A DNA stretch of 16,782 nt from Paracoccaceae bacterium (GCA_003565055.1 PXDM01000353.1:1-16782); one strand, 5' to 3'. Counted from the first letter of the stretch, positions 6,787 through 15,421 are shown. A program made the numbers and translations. Notes: generated by a model from the sequence alone, not told the origin.

Positions 6787-8151
6787 ATGAGTGAGAGCAC
6801 CGCACCGAACCTGATCACCCGCCTTTTGCGCGGGGCCGCCTTCACCTCCGGGGGCTTTGTGGTTTCGCAGACGCTGCGCTTCGGGTCGAATCTGATCCTG
6901 ACGCGTCTTTTGTTCCCCGAAGCATTTGGCCTGATGGCGCTGGTCACGATGATCCTGATGGGGCTCGCGCTGCTTTCGGATACGGGCGTGCAACAATCTA
7001 TCATGCAGCATGCGCGCGGGGATGAGCCTGATTTCCTCAATACCGCCTGGACGCTCAACGTTGCGCGCGGCGTCCTGCTTTGGCTCCTTGCCTGTGCGCT
7101 CGCATGGCCTGCAGCGCTGATCTATGACGCGCCTGATCTCATTACCATCCTGCCCGTCGCGGCTTTCTCGCTGGCGCTTGCCGGTCTCTCTCCGACCCGC
7201 ATTTTCACCGCGCAGCGCCATCTGCATCTGGGCCGGATCATGAGCATCGAGCTCATCGCGCAGATCACGGGCATCGCGCTGATGATCTGGCTCGCATGGC
7301 TCACCAGCAGCGTCTGGGCACTTGTCTGGGGCAGTCTCGCCACGGCAGCTGTGAAACTCGCGCTCGACTGGTCATTCTTGCCCGGTATCACCAATCGCTT
7401 GCGCTGGGATCCGCAGGCCGGGTCCGAGTTGCTGCGTTTCGGGAGCTGGATCCTGCTCTCATCGGCCTTCGGGTTCCTACTTACTCAGGGCGACCGCGCC
7501 ATCCTCGGGGTGCATCTGAGCCTCGAGGAACTGGGCGTCTACAATATCGCATGGTTTCTTGCGTCCTTCCCGATCCTGCTGACCAATGCGCTGGTCGCCC
7601 GCCTGCTGATCCCGGCCTATCGCGAAACAGCGGCCGCCGCGAATGCAGCGCTCGATCAGCGGATCCGGCGTCTGCGCGCGCAGCTCACCGGCACAGTGGG
7701 GCTCATGCTGCTCGCGCTTGCAGTCAGCGGGCCGTGGCTGGTCGCGTTGCTTTATGACGACCGATATATGGACGCAGGCGCAATGATGGTGATGATCGCA
7801 GCGGCAAGCCTGCCGCCATTAGTGACCATCACATATGATCAGGCTGCGCTCGCCCGCGGCGAATCGCGGCGTTTCTTCATCATGATCGCCACGCGCGCCA
7901 GCGTGCAGACTGCCCTTTTTCTGCTCGGCGTAACCCTCGCCGGCCTGCCCGGAGCCCTTGCCGGACAAGCCCTGTCGGGCGTCCTGATCTACCCATTCAT
8001 CGCGCGTCATGCGTACCTCATGGGCGTTTGGGACAAACGCCACGATCTGGTTTTCATGATCCTTGCCTTGATTGTCGGCGCAAGCGCTGTCGCATTTCAT
8101 CTCGACGCTCTGCGCGCCATAATCGCACTAAACATGCCCGGCGCTTACTAA
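6787..8151 (+). CDS. Polysaccharide/lipid-linked oligosaccharide flippase (Wzx/PST family)
   Basis: 454 residues with about 12 to 14 hydrophobic segments spread over the full length. Such proteins (MOP/MATE superfamily) flip undecaprenyl-linked sugar units across the inner membrane for exopolysaccharide or O-antigen synthesis. The N-terminus fits the family: LLRGAAFTSGGFVVSQTLRFGSNLILTRLLFP followed by EAFGLMALV, and the central GDRAILGVHLSLEELGVYNIA (residues about 238-258) is the characteristic flippase motif. It begins 28 bases after kynU and runs in the same direction. No glycosyltransferase gene is adjacent, so the polysaccharide it serves is unknown. The sequence does not say whether it belongs with the flagellar genes downstream. 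Confidence 0.88.
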   Translation: MSESTAPNLITRLLRGAAFTSGGFVVSQTLRFGSNLILTRLLFPEAFGLMALVTMILMGLALLSDTGVQQSIMQHARGDEPDFLNTAWTLNVARGVLLWLLACALAWPAALIYDAPDLITILPVAAFSLALAGLSPTRIFTAQRHLHLGRIMSIELIAQITGIALMIWLAWLTSSVWALVWGSLATAAVKLALDWSFLPGITNRLRWDPQAGSELLRFGSWILLSSAFGFLLTQGDRAILGVHLSLEELGVYNIAWFLASFPILLTNALVARLLIPAYRETAAAANAALDQRIRRLRAQLTGTVGLMLLALAVSGPWLVALLYDDRYMDAGAMMVMIAAASLPPLVTITYDQAALARGESRRFFIMIATRASVQTALFLLGVTLAGLPGALAGQALSGVLIYPFIARHAYLMGVWDKRHDLVFMILALIVGASAVAFHLDALRAIIALNMPGAY

Positions 8152-8208
8152 ATCTCAACCAGAATCATGCTCTCTGACGCTGCGGGGCAGAAGCCTCCGC
8201 GTGGCATC

Positions 8209-8213
8209 GGGGG
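8209..8213 (+). promoter_or_regulatory. Ribosome binding site supporting the downstream start of the lytic transglycosylase gene
   Basis: GGGGG four bases before the ATG at 8218. The earlier in-frame ATG at 8167 lacks a purine-rich site and would place 17 hydrophilic residues before the signal segment. The spacing of this site is short, so the choice is likely rather than certain. Confidence 0.5.
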
Positions 8214-8217
8214 TGTT

Positions 8218-8967
8218 ATGGCACGACAGTGGGGCAATTCCAGACGAAACTGGCTGCAATGGGGCTGCCTGATCTCAGCGGGTGCAATCATCGCGACGAT
8301 TCTGCTCTGGCCCATGCTCGCGCGCGCGTCCAATCCGGCACATTTGTGTGAAACTGCGGCCCGCAGCGCTGCGCAGCGCCACAATATTCCGCTGGATGTG
8401 CTGCGCACGGTCGCTCTCGTCGAAACCGGCCGCACCCGCAACGGACGCCTGGAGCCTTGGCCTTGGGCAATCAACACAGGCGGACCCGGATTCTGGCCAG
8501 ACAGTCGCAGTGAGGCTTTGGATCTGGTCCGCGCTCGCCTTTCGCAAGGCCGCCGCAATGTGGACCTGGGCTGTTTTCAGGTCAATTACCGATGGCACGC
8601 AGAGAATTTCAACTCCCTCGACGAGATGATTGATCCGCAAGTCAATGCGGATTACGCCGCCCGTTTGCTCAAGCAGCATAAAACCCGACTTGGCACTTGG
8701 GAAGCCGCTGTCGGGGCCTATCACTCGGGAACGCCAGCACTGGCGCGACGCTACATCGCGCGCTTTAGGGCGCTGCGCCCGCGCGGTAGTGAGCCCACGC
8801 CAGAGACGCCGCGCATGGCGAGCGCGATGCAGCCCACAGTCCCGACCCGCGAAAACCGTTTCAGCCTGCTGCAGCCTGCAGGCGAGCAGCGCATGGGGTC
8901 TTTGGTTCCAACTGGCAGCCTTGGCGCGACGGCTGCTCTCATTCCCTTGGCACCGGTGGCACGCTGA
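8218..8967 (+). CDS. Lytic transglycosylase (SLT domain), probably flagellar
   Basis: 249 residues from the ATG at 8218 (266 if the ATG at 8167 is used). Residues 13-37 are a basic-hydrophobic export signal ending ARA, so the enzyme acts in the periplasm on peptidoglycan, cleaving MurNAc-GlcNAc bonds to anhydro ends. The SLT fold is clear: ALVETGR with catalytic Glu69, GCFQVNYRWH (118-127), AAVGAYHSGTP (163-173). The last 60 or so residues are Pro/Ala-rich and lack a domain. Its TGA overlaps the flhA ATG (TGATG), so it is translated with the flagellar export genes. By analogy with SltF of Rhodobacter sphaeroides it probably opens the cell wall for the rod; orthology to SltF is inferred from context and architecture, not shown. 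Confidence 0.88.
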   Translation: MARQWGNSRRNWLQWGCLISAGAIIATILLWPMLARASNPAHLCETAARSAAQRHNIPLDVLRTVALVETGRTRNGRLEPWPWAINTGGPGFWPDSRSEALDLVRARLSQGRRNVDLGCFQVNYRWHAENFNSLDEMIDPQVNADYAARLLKQHKTRLGTWEAAVGAYHSGTPALARRYIARFRALRPRGSEPTPETPRMASAMQPTVPTRENRFSLLQPAGEQRMGSLVPTGSLGATAALIPLAPVAR

Positions 8968-11051
8968 TGGACTGGAGCCCGCAAGCCCTTTTCAAACCCA
9001 CGATTCTGCTGGCGCTGGCGCTCATGGCTGTGATCGTGATGATGATCCTGCCAATCCCCGCCTGGATGCTCGATCTCGGACTGGCCACCAGCTTCGCGCT
9101 GGCCATTCTGATGTTCACAGTCACACTCTTCATTCAGCGCCCTCTGGATTTCTCTATCTTTCCAACGGTTTTGCTGGCGTCCTTGATGTTGCGACTATCG
9201 CTCAACGTCTCCTCCACAAAACTGATCATCGGCGAAGGGCACACAGGGACACATGCCGCCGGCGGTGTGATCGAGGGCTTCGCGAGCTTCGTGATGTCAG
9301 GCTCGATCTTTCTCGGCGTCGTGATCTTTCTGGTTCTGCTGATCGTCAATTTCATCGTGATCACCAAAGGCGCGGGCCGCATGGCGGAAGTGGGCGCGCG
9401 ATTTGCGCTCGACGGGATGCCAGGCAAGCAATTGGCCATCGACAGCGACATGTCGGCGGGCGCGATCGACCATCAAGAAGCGAAACTCCGCCGCGAGACC
9501 GAACAGGCCGAGACCAATTTCTACGGCTCGCTCGACGGTGCGTCCAAATTCGTCAAGGGCGACGCCATTGCCGGGCTTCTGATCACATTGCTGAATATCG
9601 TCATGGGTCTCATCAATGGCACGATGATGCATGGCATGACCTTGGGGGCGGCGTTCGAAACCTATGCGATCCTGACCGTCGGCGACGGGCTGGTGAGTCA
9701 GATCCCGGCTGTGATCATCTCCATTGGCGCCGCGCTCTTGCTCGCACGCGGCGGGGCGAACGGCGCGACGGATACGCAGCTTTTCACACAACTCGGACGT
9801 CACCCCTCAGCGCTTGGGACGGTCGGGCTGCTGATGGCACTGTTCGCCTTTGTGCCCGGCCTGCCCTTCATTCCCTTTGTGCTCGGAGCGGCCGTGCTTC
9901 TCGGGCTTGCATGGCTGGCACGACGACATCTCGACAAGCAGGAAGCCGAGGCCAATGTGATCCCGGAAACCCTGCCGGAGCCGCCGCGGAACGGGATGGG
10001 CGATCTGCTGGACCTTGATGAAATCCACGTCAAATTCGCCCCGGATCTGGTGCCGATGGTGCTCGATCCTGCCTTGGGTCTCGACGGGCGTATCTCGAAT
10101 ATTCGCTCGCATGTCGTCCGCGAATTCGGCCTGATCCTGCCCGAAATCCGACTGACCGATGATCCAGCGCTGCCGCAGGGCGGCTATGCCATCCTCATTC
10201 ACGGGGTCGAGCAGGCCCGCGACATGATCCGGCCCGACAAGATGCTGGCGCTGGTTCAGGATGAAGCGAGTTTCGACGCGGTCGGTGAGGATGTGAAAGA
10301 GCCCGTATATCAAGCCCCTGCACGCTGGATCGACCCGTCGCTGCAAGAAGAGGTCGCAATCAGCGGGACCACTGTCGTCAGCCCTGTCGAGGTGCTCGCG
10401 ACGCATCTGCTCGAAGTGCTCAAGAGCAATTTTGCGCGCCTTCTGACCTTCAAGAGCCTGCATCGTCTGCTCGATGAGATGACCACGCTCTCTGACCCTG
10501 CGCGTGCCGAAGCAAACAAACGCCTGCTCAACGAACTCGTGCCCGACAAGGTGCCCATCGAGTTGCTGCTGGGGGTTTTACGCCTGTTGCTTGATGAACG
10601 CGTTTCGGTCCGCAACATGCCGCTGATCCTCGAGGCGATGTCCGAAGTCCGCGCGGTTCTCCAAGGCCCCGAAGCGGTCTGCGAGCATGTCCGTCAAAGA
10701 TTGGGCTTCCAACTCGTCGCACCGCTCAAGCGCGGCGATGGCACCCTGCCGCTGCTCCAGCTTGCGCCCGATTGGGAGGAGATTTTCAGCACGTATCAGC
10801 TGTCAGGCGATTTCGGCAGCACGGATGTCGCCCTGCCACCCGAAGATTTCGCACGGCTGACCGAGAAAATCGCGACGAAACTGGCCGAACTGGGCAGGTC
10901 CGGAGTGTCGCCAGCTGTCGTCACCTCGGCCCGGCGTCGCCGCTTTTTGCGCACGGTCATGGCCGCCAAGGGGCTCGCTGCTGCCGTCCTGTCCTACGAG
11001 GAAATCGGGCTTGAAGCGCGCCCGGCTTTGGTCGGAACCATTGGCGCATGA
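8967..11051 (+). CDS. flhA: Flagellar biosynthesis protein FlhA
   Basis: 694 residues, the usual FlhA length. FlhA is the major inner-membrane component of the flagellar type III export gate; its large cytoplasmic domain forms a nine-subunit ring that docks chaperone-substrate complexes. Residues 1-320 hold about eight membrane helices. The FHIPEP signature lies at 145-165 (RFALDGMPGKQLAIDSD...G), and the conserved acidic residue in FVKGDAIAG is Asp199, matching the proton-coupling aspartate of the Salmonella protein. Residues 330-694 are the cytoplasmic domain, with ILPEIRLTDD and a conserved C-terminal SPAVVTSARRRRFLR segment. It is coupled at both ends: TGATG with the transglycosylase and ATGA with fliR. 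Confidence 0.97.
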   Translation: MDWSPQALFKPTILLALALMAVIVMMILPIPAWMLDLGLATSFALAILMFTVTLFIQRPLDFSIFPTVLLASLMLRLSLNVSSTKLIIGEGHTGTHAAGGVIEGFASFVMSGSIFLGVVIFLVLLIVNFIVITKGAGRMAEVGARFALDGMPGKQLAIDSDMSAGAIDHQEAKLRRETEQAETNFYGSLDGASKFVKGDAIAGLLITLLNIVMGLINGTMMHGMTLGAAFETYAILTVGDGLVSQIPAVIISIGAALLLARGGANGATDTQLFTQLGRHPSALGTVGLLMALFAFVPGLPFIPFVLGAAVLLGLAWLARRHLDKQEAEANVIPETLPEPPRNGMGDLLDLDEIHVKFAPDLVPMVLDPALGLDGRISNIRSHVVREFGLILPEIRLTDDPALPQGGYAILIHGVEQARDMIRPDKMLALVQDEASFDAVGEDVKEPVYQAPARWIDPSLQEEVAISGTTVVSPVEVLATHLLEVLKSNFARLLTFKSLHRLLDEMTTLSDPARAEANKRLLNELVPDKVPIELLLGVLRLLLDERVSVRNMPLILEAMSEVRAVLQGPEAVCEHVRQRLGFQLVAPLKRGDGTLPLLQLAPDWEEIFSTYQLSGDFGSTDVALPPEDFARLTEKIATKLAELGRSGVSPAVVTSARRRRFLRTVMAAKGLAAAVLSYEEIGLEARPALVGTIGA

Positions 11052-11839
11052 TGGATGGCCTCCTTGCTCTGACTGACCCTTTTCTTGGTGACGCGCAAAA
11101 TCTGCTGGCATCAGGCTTTGTCGTCTTCATCCGTATCGGAGCCATGATGGCCCTGATCCCGGCTTTCGGCGAACAGGTCGTGCCGGTCAGGATCCGTATC
11201 GCGATCACCTTGGCCTTCACTGCGATCACGGCCCCCGCGCTCGCGCCGATTGTGCCGGAGGTGCCCACAACTGCGGGACCGCTGCTGATCCTGATCGCCG
11301 CCGAGGCAGTCGCTGGTCTGGCCCTCGGGATCGGGCTCCGATTGTTCATGATCGCGCTGCAGACCACCGGCACAATGGCCGCTCAGGCGACGTCGCTTTC
11401 GCAATTTTTCGGGGGCGCGGGTGTCGATCCGCAACCCGCTATGTCACAAATCCTCGTCATGGCAGGGCTGGCGGTGGCTGTGACCGCCGATTTGCATGTC
11501 GCCCTCGCCGAACTCATCCTGCTGTCCTACGAGATTTTTCCACCCGCGCGATTCCCCGATGCCGCAAGCATCGGAGAATGGGGCCTCGCACAAACTGCAA
11601 GGGCGTTCCGCCTGGCCTTCACCCTCGCCTTGCCTTTTGTCATCATGTCGCTGCTCTTCTACATCGCGCTCGGCGCGATCAACAAGGCGATGCCACAATT
11701 GATGGTCGCCTTTGTCGGCGCGCCCGCCATCACATGGGGCGGGCTGGCGATCCTCTTGCTGACGGCCCCGATGATTCTTCCAATCTGGCATGAGGCTTTC
11801 CGCGGATATCTGTTCGATCCAACGGGCATGCCGCGATGA
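11048..11839 (+). CDS. fliR: Flagellar biosynthetic protein FliR
   Basis: 263 residues with about six hydrophobic segments. FliR is part of the FliP-FliQ-FliR core of the export gate in the inner membrane. Family features are EQVVPVRIRIAITLAFT (about 36-52), LALGIGLRLFMIALQTTGTMAAQATSLS (about 91-118, membrane helices) and, near the C-terminus, AINKAMPQLMVAFVGAPA (about 208-225), which corresponds to the conserved R/K-x-x-PQ region. It overlaps flhA by four bases (ATGA) and flhB by four bases (ATGA). An alternative ATG three bases later at 11051 gives the same protein minus one residue. Confidence 0.95.
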   Translation: MMDGLLALTDPFLGDAQNLLASGFVVFIRIGAMMALIPAFGEQVVPVRIRIAITLAFTAITAPALAPIVPEVPTTAGPLLILIAAEAVAGLALGIGLRLFMIALQTTGTMAAQATSLSQFFGGAGVDPQPAMSQILVMAGLAVAVTADLHVALAELILLSYEIFPPARFPDAASIGEWGLAQTARAFRLAFTLALPFVIMSLLFYIALGAINKAMPQLMVAFVGAPAITWGGLAILLLTAPMILPIWHEAFRGYLFDPTGMPR

Positions 11840-12924
11840 GTGAAGAAGACCAGAGTGGCGAAAAGGAATTCGAGGCCAGCGAACGCAAGCTCGAAGAACA
11901 ACGCCGCAAGGGTGAGGTTCCGAAATCCACGGATGTCAACACAGCTGCCGCCTATCTGGGCCTTCTGCTCGCGGCGCTTGCTGTCGGGCAAACTGCAATC
12001 ACCCGCATCGGCGACGCGGGAATGGTGATTCTGAGTCAGGCGGATACGCTCTCGCGGCTGCTGAGCGAGACAGCGCGCCCCCTCGTCGGAGGGCTGATCG
12101 GAACTGTTGCACTGTCACTTCTGCCGTTCGTAGCCTTTCCTTTCCTGCTCGTATTGGCCTCACTCTTCACGCAACGCGCGATCATTTTCGCGCCGGAAAA
12201 GCTGAAGCCCAAGGGATCGCGGATCAATCCCATTCAGAACGCCAAGAACAAATACGGGCGCAACGGGTTGTTTGAATTCGCAAAAAGCGCGGTCAAGCTG
12301 ATCGTGATTTCAACAGTGCTCTGGGTGTTCATCCAGACGAATTTGCCAATGATTCTGCAAACAATGGTGCTGTCGCCTGAACTCGGCGCGCGAGAATTGA
12401 TGCTCTGGGTCATTCAATTCCTCGCACTTGTTTTCGTCGTCAACCTTGTCATCGGCGGGGTCGATTTTTTCTGGCAACGCGCCGAGCATCTGCGCAAGAA
12501 CCGCATGACCCAAAAGGAGATGCGCGACGAGATGAAGCAATCCGAGGGGGACCCGCATGCCAAAGGCGAGCGCCGCCGACGCGGGCGCGAGTTGGCGAGC
12601 AACCGGATGCTTGAAGACGTGCCGGAAGCGAGCGTCGTCATCGTCAATCCGACCCATTACGCGGTTGCGCTGAAATGGTCGCCGACCGATCTCGGTGCGC
12701 CTGTTTGTGTGGCCAAAGGCGTCGACGAAATCGCCGCACGGATCAGAGAGCGTGCCGAAGAGGCCGGTGTTCCGATCCATTCCGACCCTCCGACAGCCCG
12801 GGCGTTGCATGCCAGCGTCGAAATCGGTCATGAAATTCAGGCCGATCACTTCGCACCCGTGGCCGCCGCGATCCGCTTCGCCGAAGCCATGCGCAGCAAG
12901 GCGAAGAAAGGACGTTGGGCATGA
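11836..12924 (+). CDS. flhB: Flagellar biosynthetic protein FlhB
   Basis: 362 residues. FlhB is the substrate-specificity switch of the flagellar export machine. The N-terminus has the family pattern FEASERKLEEQRRKGEVPKS (12-31), followed by four membrane helices (about 35-55, 83-112, 150-178, 188-212). The cytoplasmic domain contains the self-cleavage motif NPTHYAVAL, with cleavage expected between Asn271 and Pro272, so the protein should process itself normally. The C-terminus after cleavage is about 90 residues. It overlaps fliR upstream and the small helical gene downstream, both by ATGA. Confidence 0.97.
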   Translation: MSEEDQSGEKEFEASERKLEEQRRKGEVPKSTDVNTAAAYLGLLLAALAVGQTAITRIGDAGMVILSQADTLSRLLSETARPLVGGLIGTVALSLLPFVAFPFLLVLASLFTQRAIIFAPEKLKPKGSRINPIQNAKNKYGRNGLFEFAKSAVKLIVISTVLWVFIQTNLPMILQTMVLSPELGARELMLWVIQFLALVFVVNLVIGGVDFFWQRAEHLRKNRMTQKEMRDEMKQSEGDPHAKGERRRRGRELASNRMLEDVPEASVVIVNPTHYAVALKWSPTDLGAPVCVAKGVDEIAARIRERAEEAGVPIHSDPPTARALHASVEIGHEIQADHFAPVAAAIRFAEAMRSKAKKGRWA

Positions 12925-13268
12925 CGGAAAAAGAGCGCCTCGCACGTCTGCAAACCCTGGCTGCGATGAAACGCGATCATGACATGGCACGCCTCAACCG
13001 CCTCGCATCCGCGCGCGACGCAACGCGCGACAAGATCAGCAAACTCGCCCAACCTCTGCCCCTCGCCGCCGATCCGAGCCTTTTTGCAGCGCGTCAGGCG
13101 CATCTCGCATGGGCCACCACACAGCGCATGCAGCTCAATGTGACGCTTGCCAAGCAAACGGCGCATATGCTCGAACAACGCTCAAAAACCGCACAGAGCT
13201 TTGGACGTGCGCAAGCACTTGAAAAAATGACACAAATGGCTGCCGACCCTCGCAAGAGTTCGAAATGA
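12921..13268 (+). CDS. Small helical protein coupled to flhB; possible FliJ-like chaperone
   Basis: 115 residues from the ATG at 12921, which overlaps the flhB stop by four bases; the TTG at 12915 that would extend it by two residues is less likely. I do not recognise a named domain. The sequence is basic, rich in Ala, Leu, Arg and Gln, and lacks hydrophobic membrane segments. Two long predicted helices (about 1-43 and 54-107) are separated by a QPLPLAADP turn, giving an antiparallel coiled-coil hairpin of the kind seen in FliJ, the escort chaperone of the flagellar export ATPase. The usual fliJ place beside fliI is not in the window. The assignment is therefore only structural and contextual. 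Confidence 0.75.
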   Translation: MTEKERLARLQTLAAMKRDHDMARLNRLASARDATRDKISKLAQPLPLAADPSLFAARQAHLAWATTQRMQLNVTLAKQTAHMLEQRSKTAQSFGRAQALEKMTQMAADPRKSSK

Positions 13269-13277
13269 TCCGGGCCG

Positions 13278-13304
13278 CGAGGGGCGGTTGACCTGTGCCC
13301 CTCG
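13278..13304. repeat. Inverted repeat between flagellar unit and thrS
   Basis: An 8-bp perfect inverted repeat (CGAGGGGC at 13278-13285 with GCCCCTCG at 13297-13304) with an 11-base loop stands between the converging ends of the flagellar unit and thrS. A second weaker hairpin (GGCGGC 13310-13315 with GCCGCC 13337-13342) reaches the thrS stop. Neither is followed by a T-run on either strand, so intrinsic termination is uncertain. Confidence 0.4.
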
Positions 13305-13341
13305 GTCAAGGCGGCATTCAGATGGCCGAAGCTCTGGCCGC

Positions 13342-15291
13342 CTAGCCCCGCAGGTCAGGCGGTGTTGCTTCCCCGGCCAACTGCGCCTGCAAGGTCTCGA
13401 GAGCGGCCGTTTCCGTCCGGTTCTCGCCCAGCCGACGGACGGAGACTGTGCGCTCTGCCACCTCACGCGCGCCGACAGCCAGGATCACCGGCACCTTGCG
13501 CAGCGAGTGATCGCGCACCTTGTAGTTGATTTTCTCATTCCGCAAATCCAGCTCCGCGCGGACCCCTGCGGCCTGCAGGGACGCGACCACTTCACGGCAG
13601 TAGTCATCCGCATCCGAGATGATCGAGGCCACCACCACCTGACGCGGTGCCAGCCAGAAGGGCAGTTTGCCTGCATGTTCCTCGATCAGAATACCAATGA
13701 AGCGCTCGAACGATCCCAGCACTGCCCGGTGCAGCATCACCGGGCGATGCTTCGCGCCATCCGCGCCGATATAAGTTGCATCCAGCCGCTCGGGCAGGAC
13801 GAAGTCCACCTGCAACGTGCCGCATTGCCAGTCGCGCCCGATGGCATCGGTCAGAACAAACTCGAGCTTCGGCCCGTAAAACGCGCCCTCGCCGGGATTT
13901 TCCTCGAAATCATAGCCCGCCGCTTCGGTGGCCGCGCGCAAGGCGCTCTCGGATTTGTCCCAGACCTCATCCGCGCCCGCGCGCGCCTCTGGCCGGTCGG
14001 AGAATTTCACGCGGAACTTCTCGAACCCCAGATCGCGGTAGATGCCGGACAGAAATTCGATGAAACGCTTGGTCTCGGCCTCGATCTGATCCTCGGTGCA
14101 GAAGATATGCGCATCATCCTGCGTAAATCCGCGCACCCGCATAATGCCATGCAGCGCGCCAGACGGCTCGTAGCGGTTGCATGATCCGAACTCGGCCATG
14201 CGCAAGGGGAGATCGCGGTAGCTTTTCAGCCCCACGTTGAAAATCTGCACATGGCAGGGGCAGTTCATCGGCTTGAGCGCGTTGATCGCCTTTTCGCGGG
14301 CATGATCTTCGTCCACTTCGACGATGAACATGTTTTCCTGATACTTCTCCCAATGCCCCGAGGCTTCCCAGAGCTTGCGGTCCACCACCTGCGGCGTGTT
14401 CACCTCGACATAGCCGCCGCGACGTTGCTGGCGGCGCATGTAATCCTGCAAATTGGTATAAATCGACCAGCCATTCGGATGCCAGAACACCTGCCCCGGC
14501 GCTTCTTCCTGCATGTGGAACAAGTCCATCTCGCGCCCGAGCTTGCGATGGTCGCGCTTGGCGGCTTCCTCCAGCATCGTCAGATGCGCTTTCAGGTCGT
14601 CCCGATTGCGGAAGGCAACACCATAGATGCGCTGCAACATGGGCCGCGTATTGTCGCCCAGCCAATAGGCCCCCGCAATCGACATCAGCTTGAACGCATC
14701 CGCCGGAACCTGCCCGGTGCTTTGCAGATGCTGACCACGGCAGAGATCCTGCCAGTCGCCATGCCAATACATCCGCAACGGCTCGCCCTCGGGGATGCGG
14801 TCGATCAGTTCCAGCTTGAAGGGCTCGCCCGCGTCCTTGTAATGCTGGATCGCGCGCTCGCGCTCCCAGACTTCAGTGCGCACCGGCTCGCGGGCATTGA
14901 TGATCTGGCGCATCCGCTCTTCAATACGGGCAAGGTCTTCGGGCACGAAAGGCTCGGCGCGATCAAAATCGTAAAACCAGCCCTTGTCGCGCACTGGGCC
15001 GATGGTGACTTTCACATCGGGCCAGATTTCCTGCACCGCGCGGGCCATGATATGGGCGAGGTCATGGCGGATCAGCTCCAGCGCGGGCGCGTCATCCTTC
15101 ATCGTATGGATCGCAATCGCGCCATCTGCCGAAATCGGCCATTGCAGATCCCAATGCGCACCATTGATGCTTGCGGAAATGGCACGTTTTGCGAGCGACG
15201 GCGCGATGCTCTCAGCCACTTGCGCAGGCGTCACGCCCGCCTCATAGTCGCGCATGGAGCCATCAGGGAATGTCAGGGAAATCTGGGCCAT
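13342..15291 (-). CDS. thrS: Threonyl-tRNA synthetase
   Basis: 649 residues, full length. ThrRS charges tRNA-Thr in the cytosol. The order is TGS domain (1-60), editing domain with HDLAH (His76, His80) and CRGQH (Cys184, His188), class II catalytic core (about 250-545) and a C-terminal anticodon-binding domain (about 548-640). The zinc ligands are Cys344, His395 and His521, exactly ten positions after those of the E. coli enzyme. Motif 2 is visible as RYEPSGALHGIMRVRGF. One oddity is PCH instead of PGH beside the first zinc ligand (MNCPCHVQIF). AGGA lies about 8 bases before the ATG. It stands alone on the minus strand and is divergent from the MFS gene. Confidence 0.98.
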   Translation of the reverse strand: MAQISLTFPDGSMRDYEAGVTPAQVAESIAPSLAKRAISASINGAHWDLQWPISADGAIAIHTMKDDAPALELIRHDLAHIMARAVQEIWPDVKVTIGPVRDKGWFYDFDRAEPFVPEDLARIEERMRQIINAREPVRTEVWERERAIQHYKDAGEPFKLELIDRIPEGEPLRMYWHGDWQDLCRGQHLQSTGQVPADAFKLMSIAGAYWLGDNTRPMLQRIYGVAFRNRDDLKAHLTMLEEAAKRDHRKLGREMDLFHMQEEAPGQVFWHPNGWSIYTNLQDYMRRQQRRGGYVEVNTPQVVDRKLWEASGHWEKYQENMFIVEVDEDHAREKAINALKPMNCPCHVQIFNVGLKSYRDLPLRMAEFGSCNRYEPSGALHGIMRVRGFTQDDAHIFCTEDQIEAETKRFIEFLSGIYRDLGFEKFRVKFSDRPEARAGADEVWDKSESALRAATEAAGYDFEENPGEGAFYGPKLEFVLTDAIGRDWQCGTLQVDFVLPERLDATYIGADGAKHRPVMLHRAVLGSFERFIGILIEEHAGKLPFWLAPRQVVVASIISDADDYCREVVASLQAAGVRAELDLRNEKINYKVRDHSLRKVPVILAVGAREVAERTVSVRRLGENRTETAALETLQAQLAGEATPPDLRG

Positions 15292-15350
15292 TGGCCGGTC
15301 CTCGTCGTTTTGGCGCCCACGGAACGCCCGGTTGCGGGTTATGGTGGCCC

Positions 15351-15380
15351 GTTATTCGCGGCGCTGGGAACCAAAGTCAA
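15351..15380 (-). promoter_or_regulatory. Likely thrS promoter
   Basis: On the minus strand TTGACT (15380-15375) and AATAAC (15356-15351) are separated by 18 bases, matching the vegetative consensus at five of six and four of six positions. Transcription would start near 15344, leaving a leader of about 53 bases. No T-box or long leader hairpin is seen. Confidence 0.45.
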
Positions 15381-15415
15381 GGCGGATACGTTTTCTCGGT
15401 CGCGCGCAGATGTCG

Positions 15416-15421
15416 AAGGAG
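15416..15421 (+). promoter_or_regulatory. Shine-Dalgarno site that fixes the MFS gene start
   Basis: AAGGAG six bases before the GTG at 15428. The in-frame ATG at 15410 and the longer frame back to 15254 have no such site, and the latter would overlap the start of thrS. Confidence 0.7.

Noticed and set aside
5859..7058. A 399-codon minus-strand open frame opposite kynU and the flippase
   Set aside because: Composition-driven shadow of kynureninase; no recognisable motif and it crosses the gene boundary.
8630..10018. A 462-codon plus-strand frame overlapping the transglycosylase and flhA
   Set aside because: Arg/His/Asp-rich translation without domains, in another frame of two well-identified genes.
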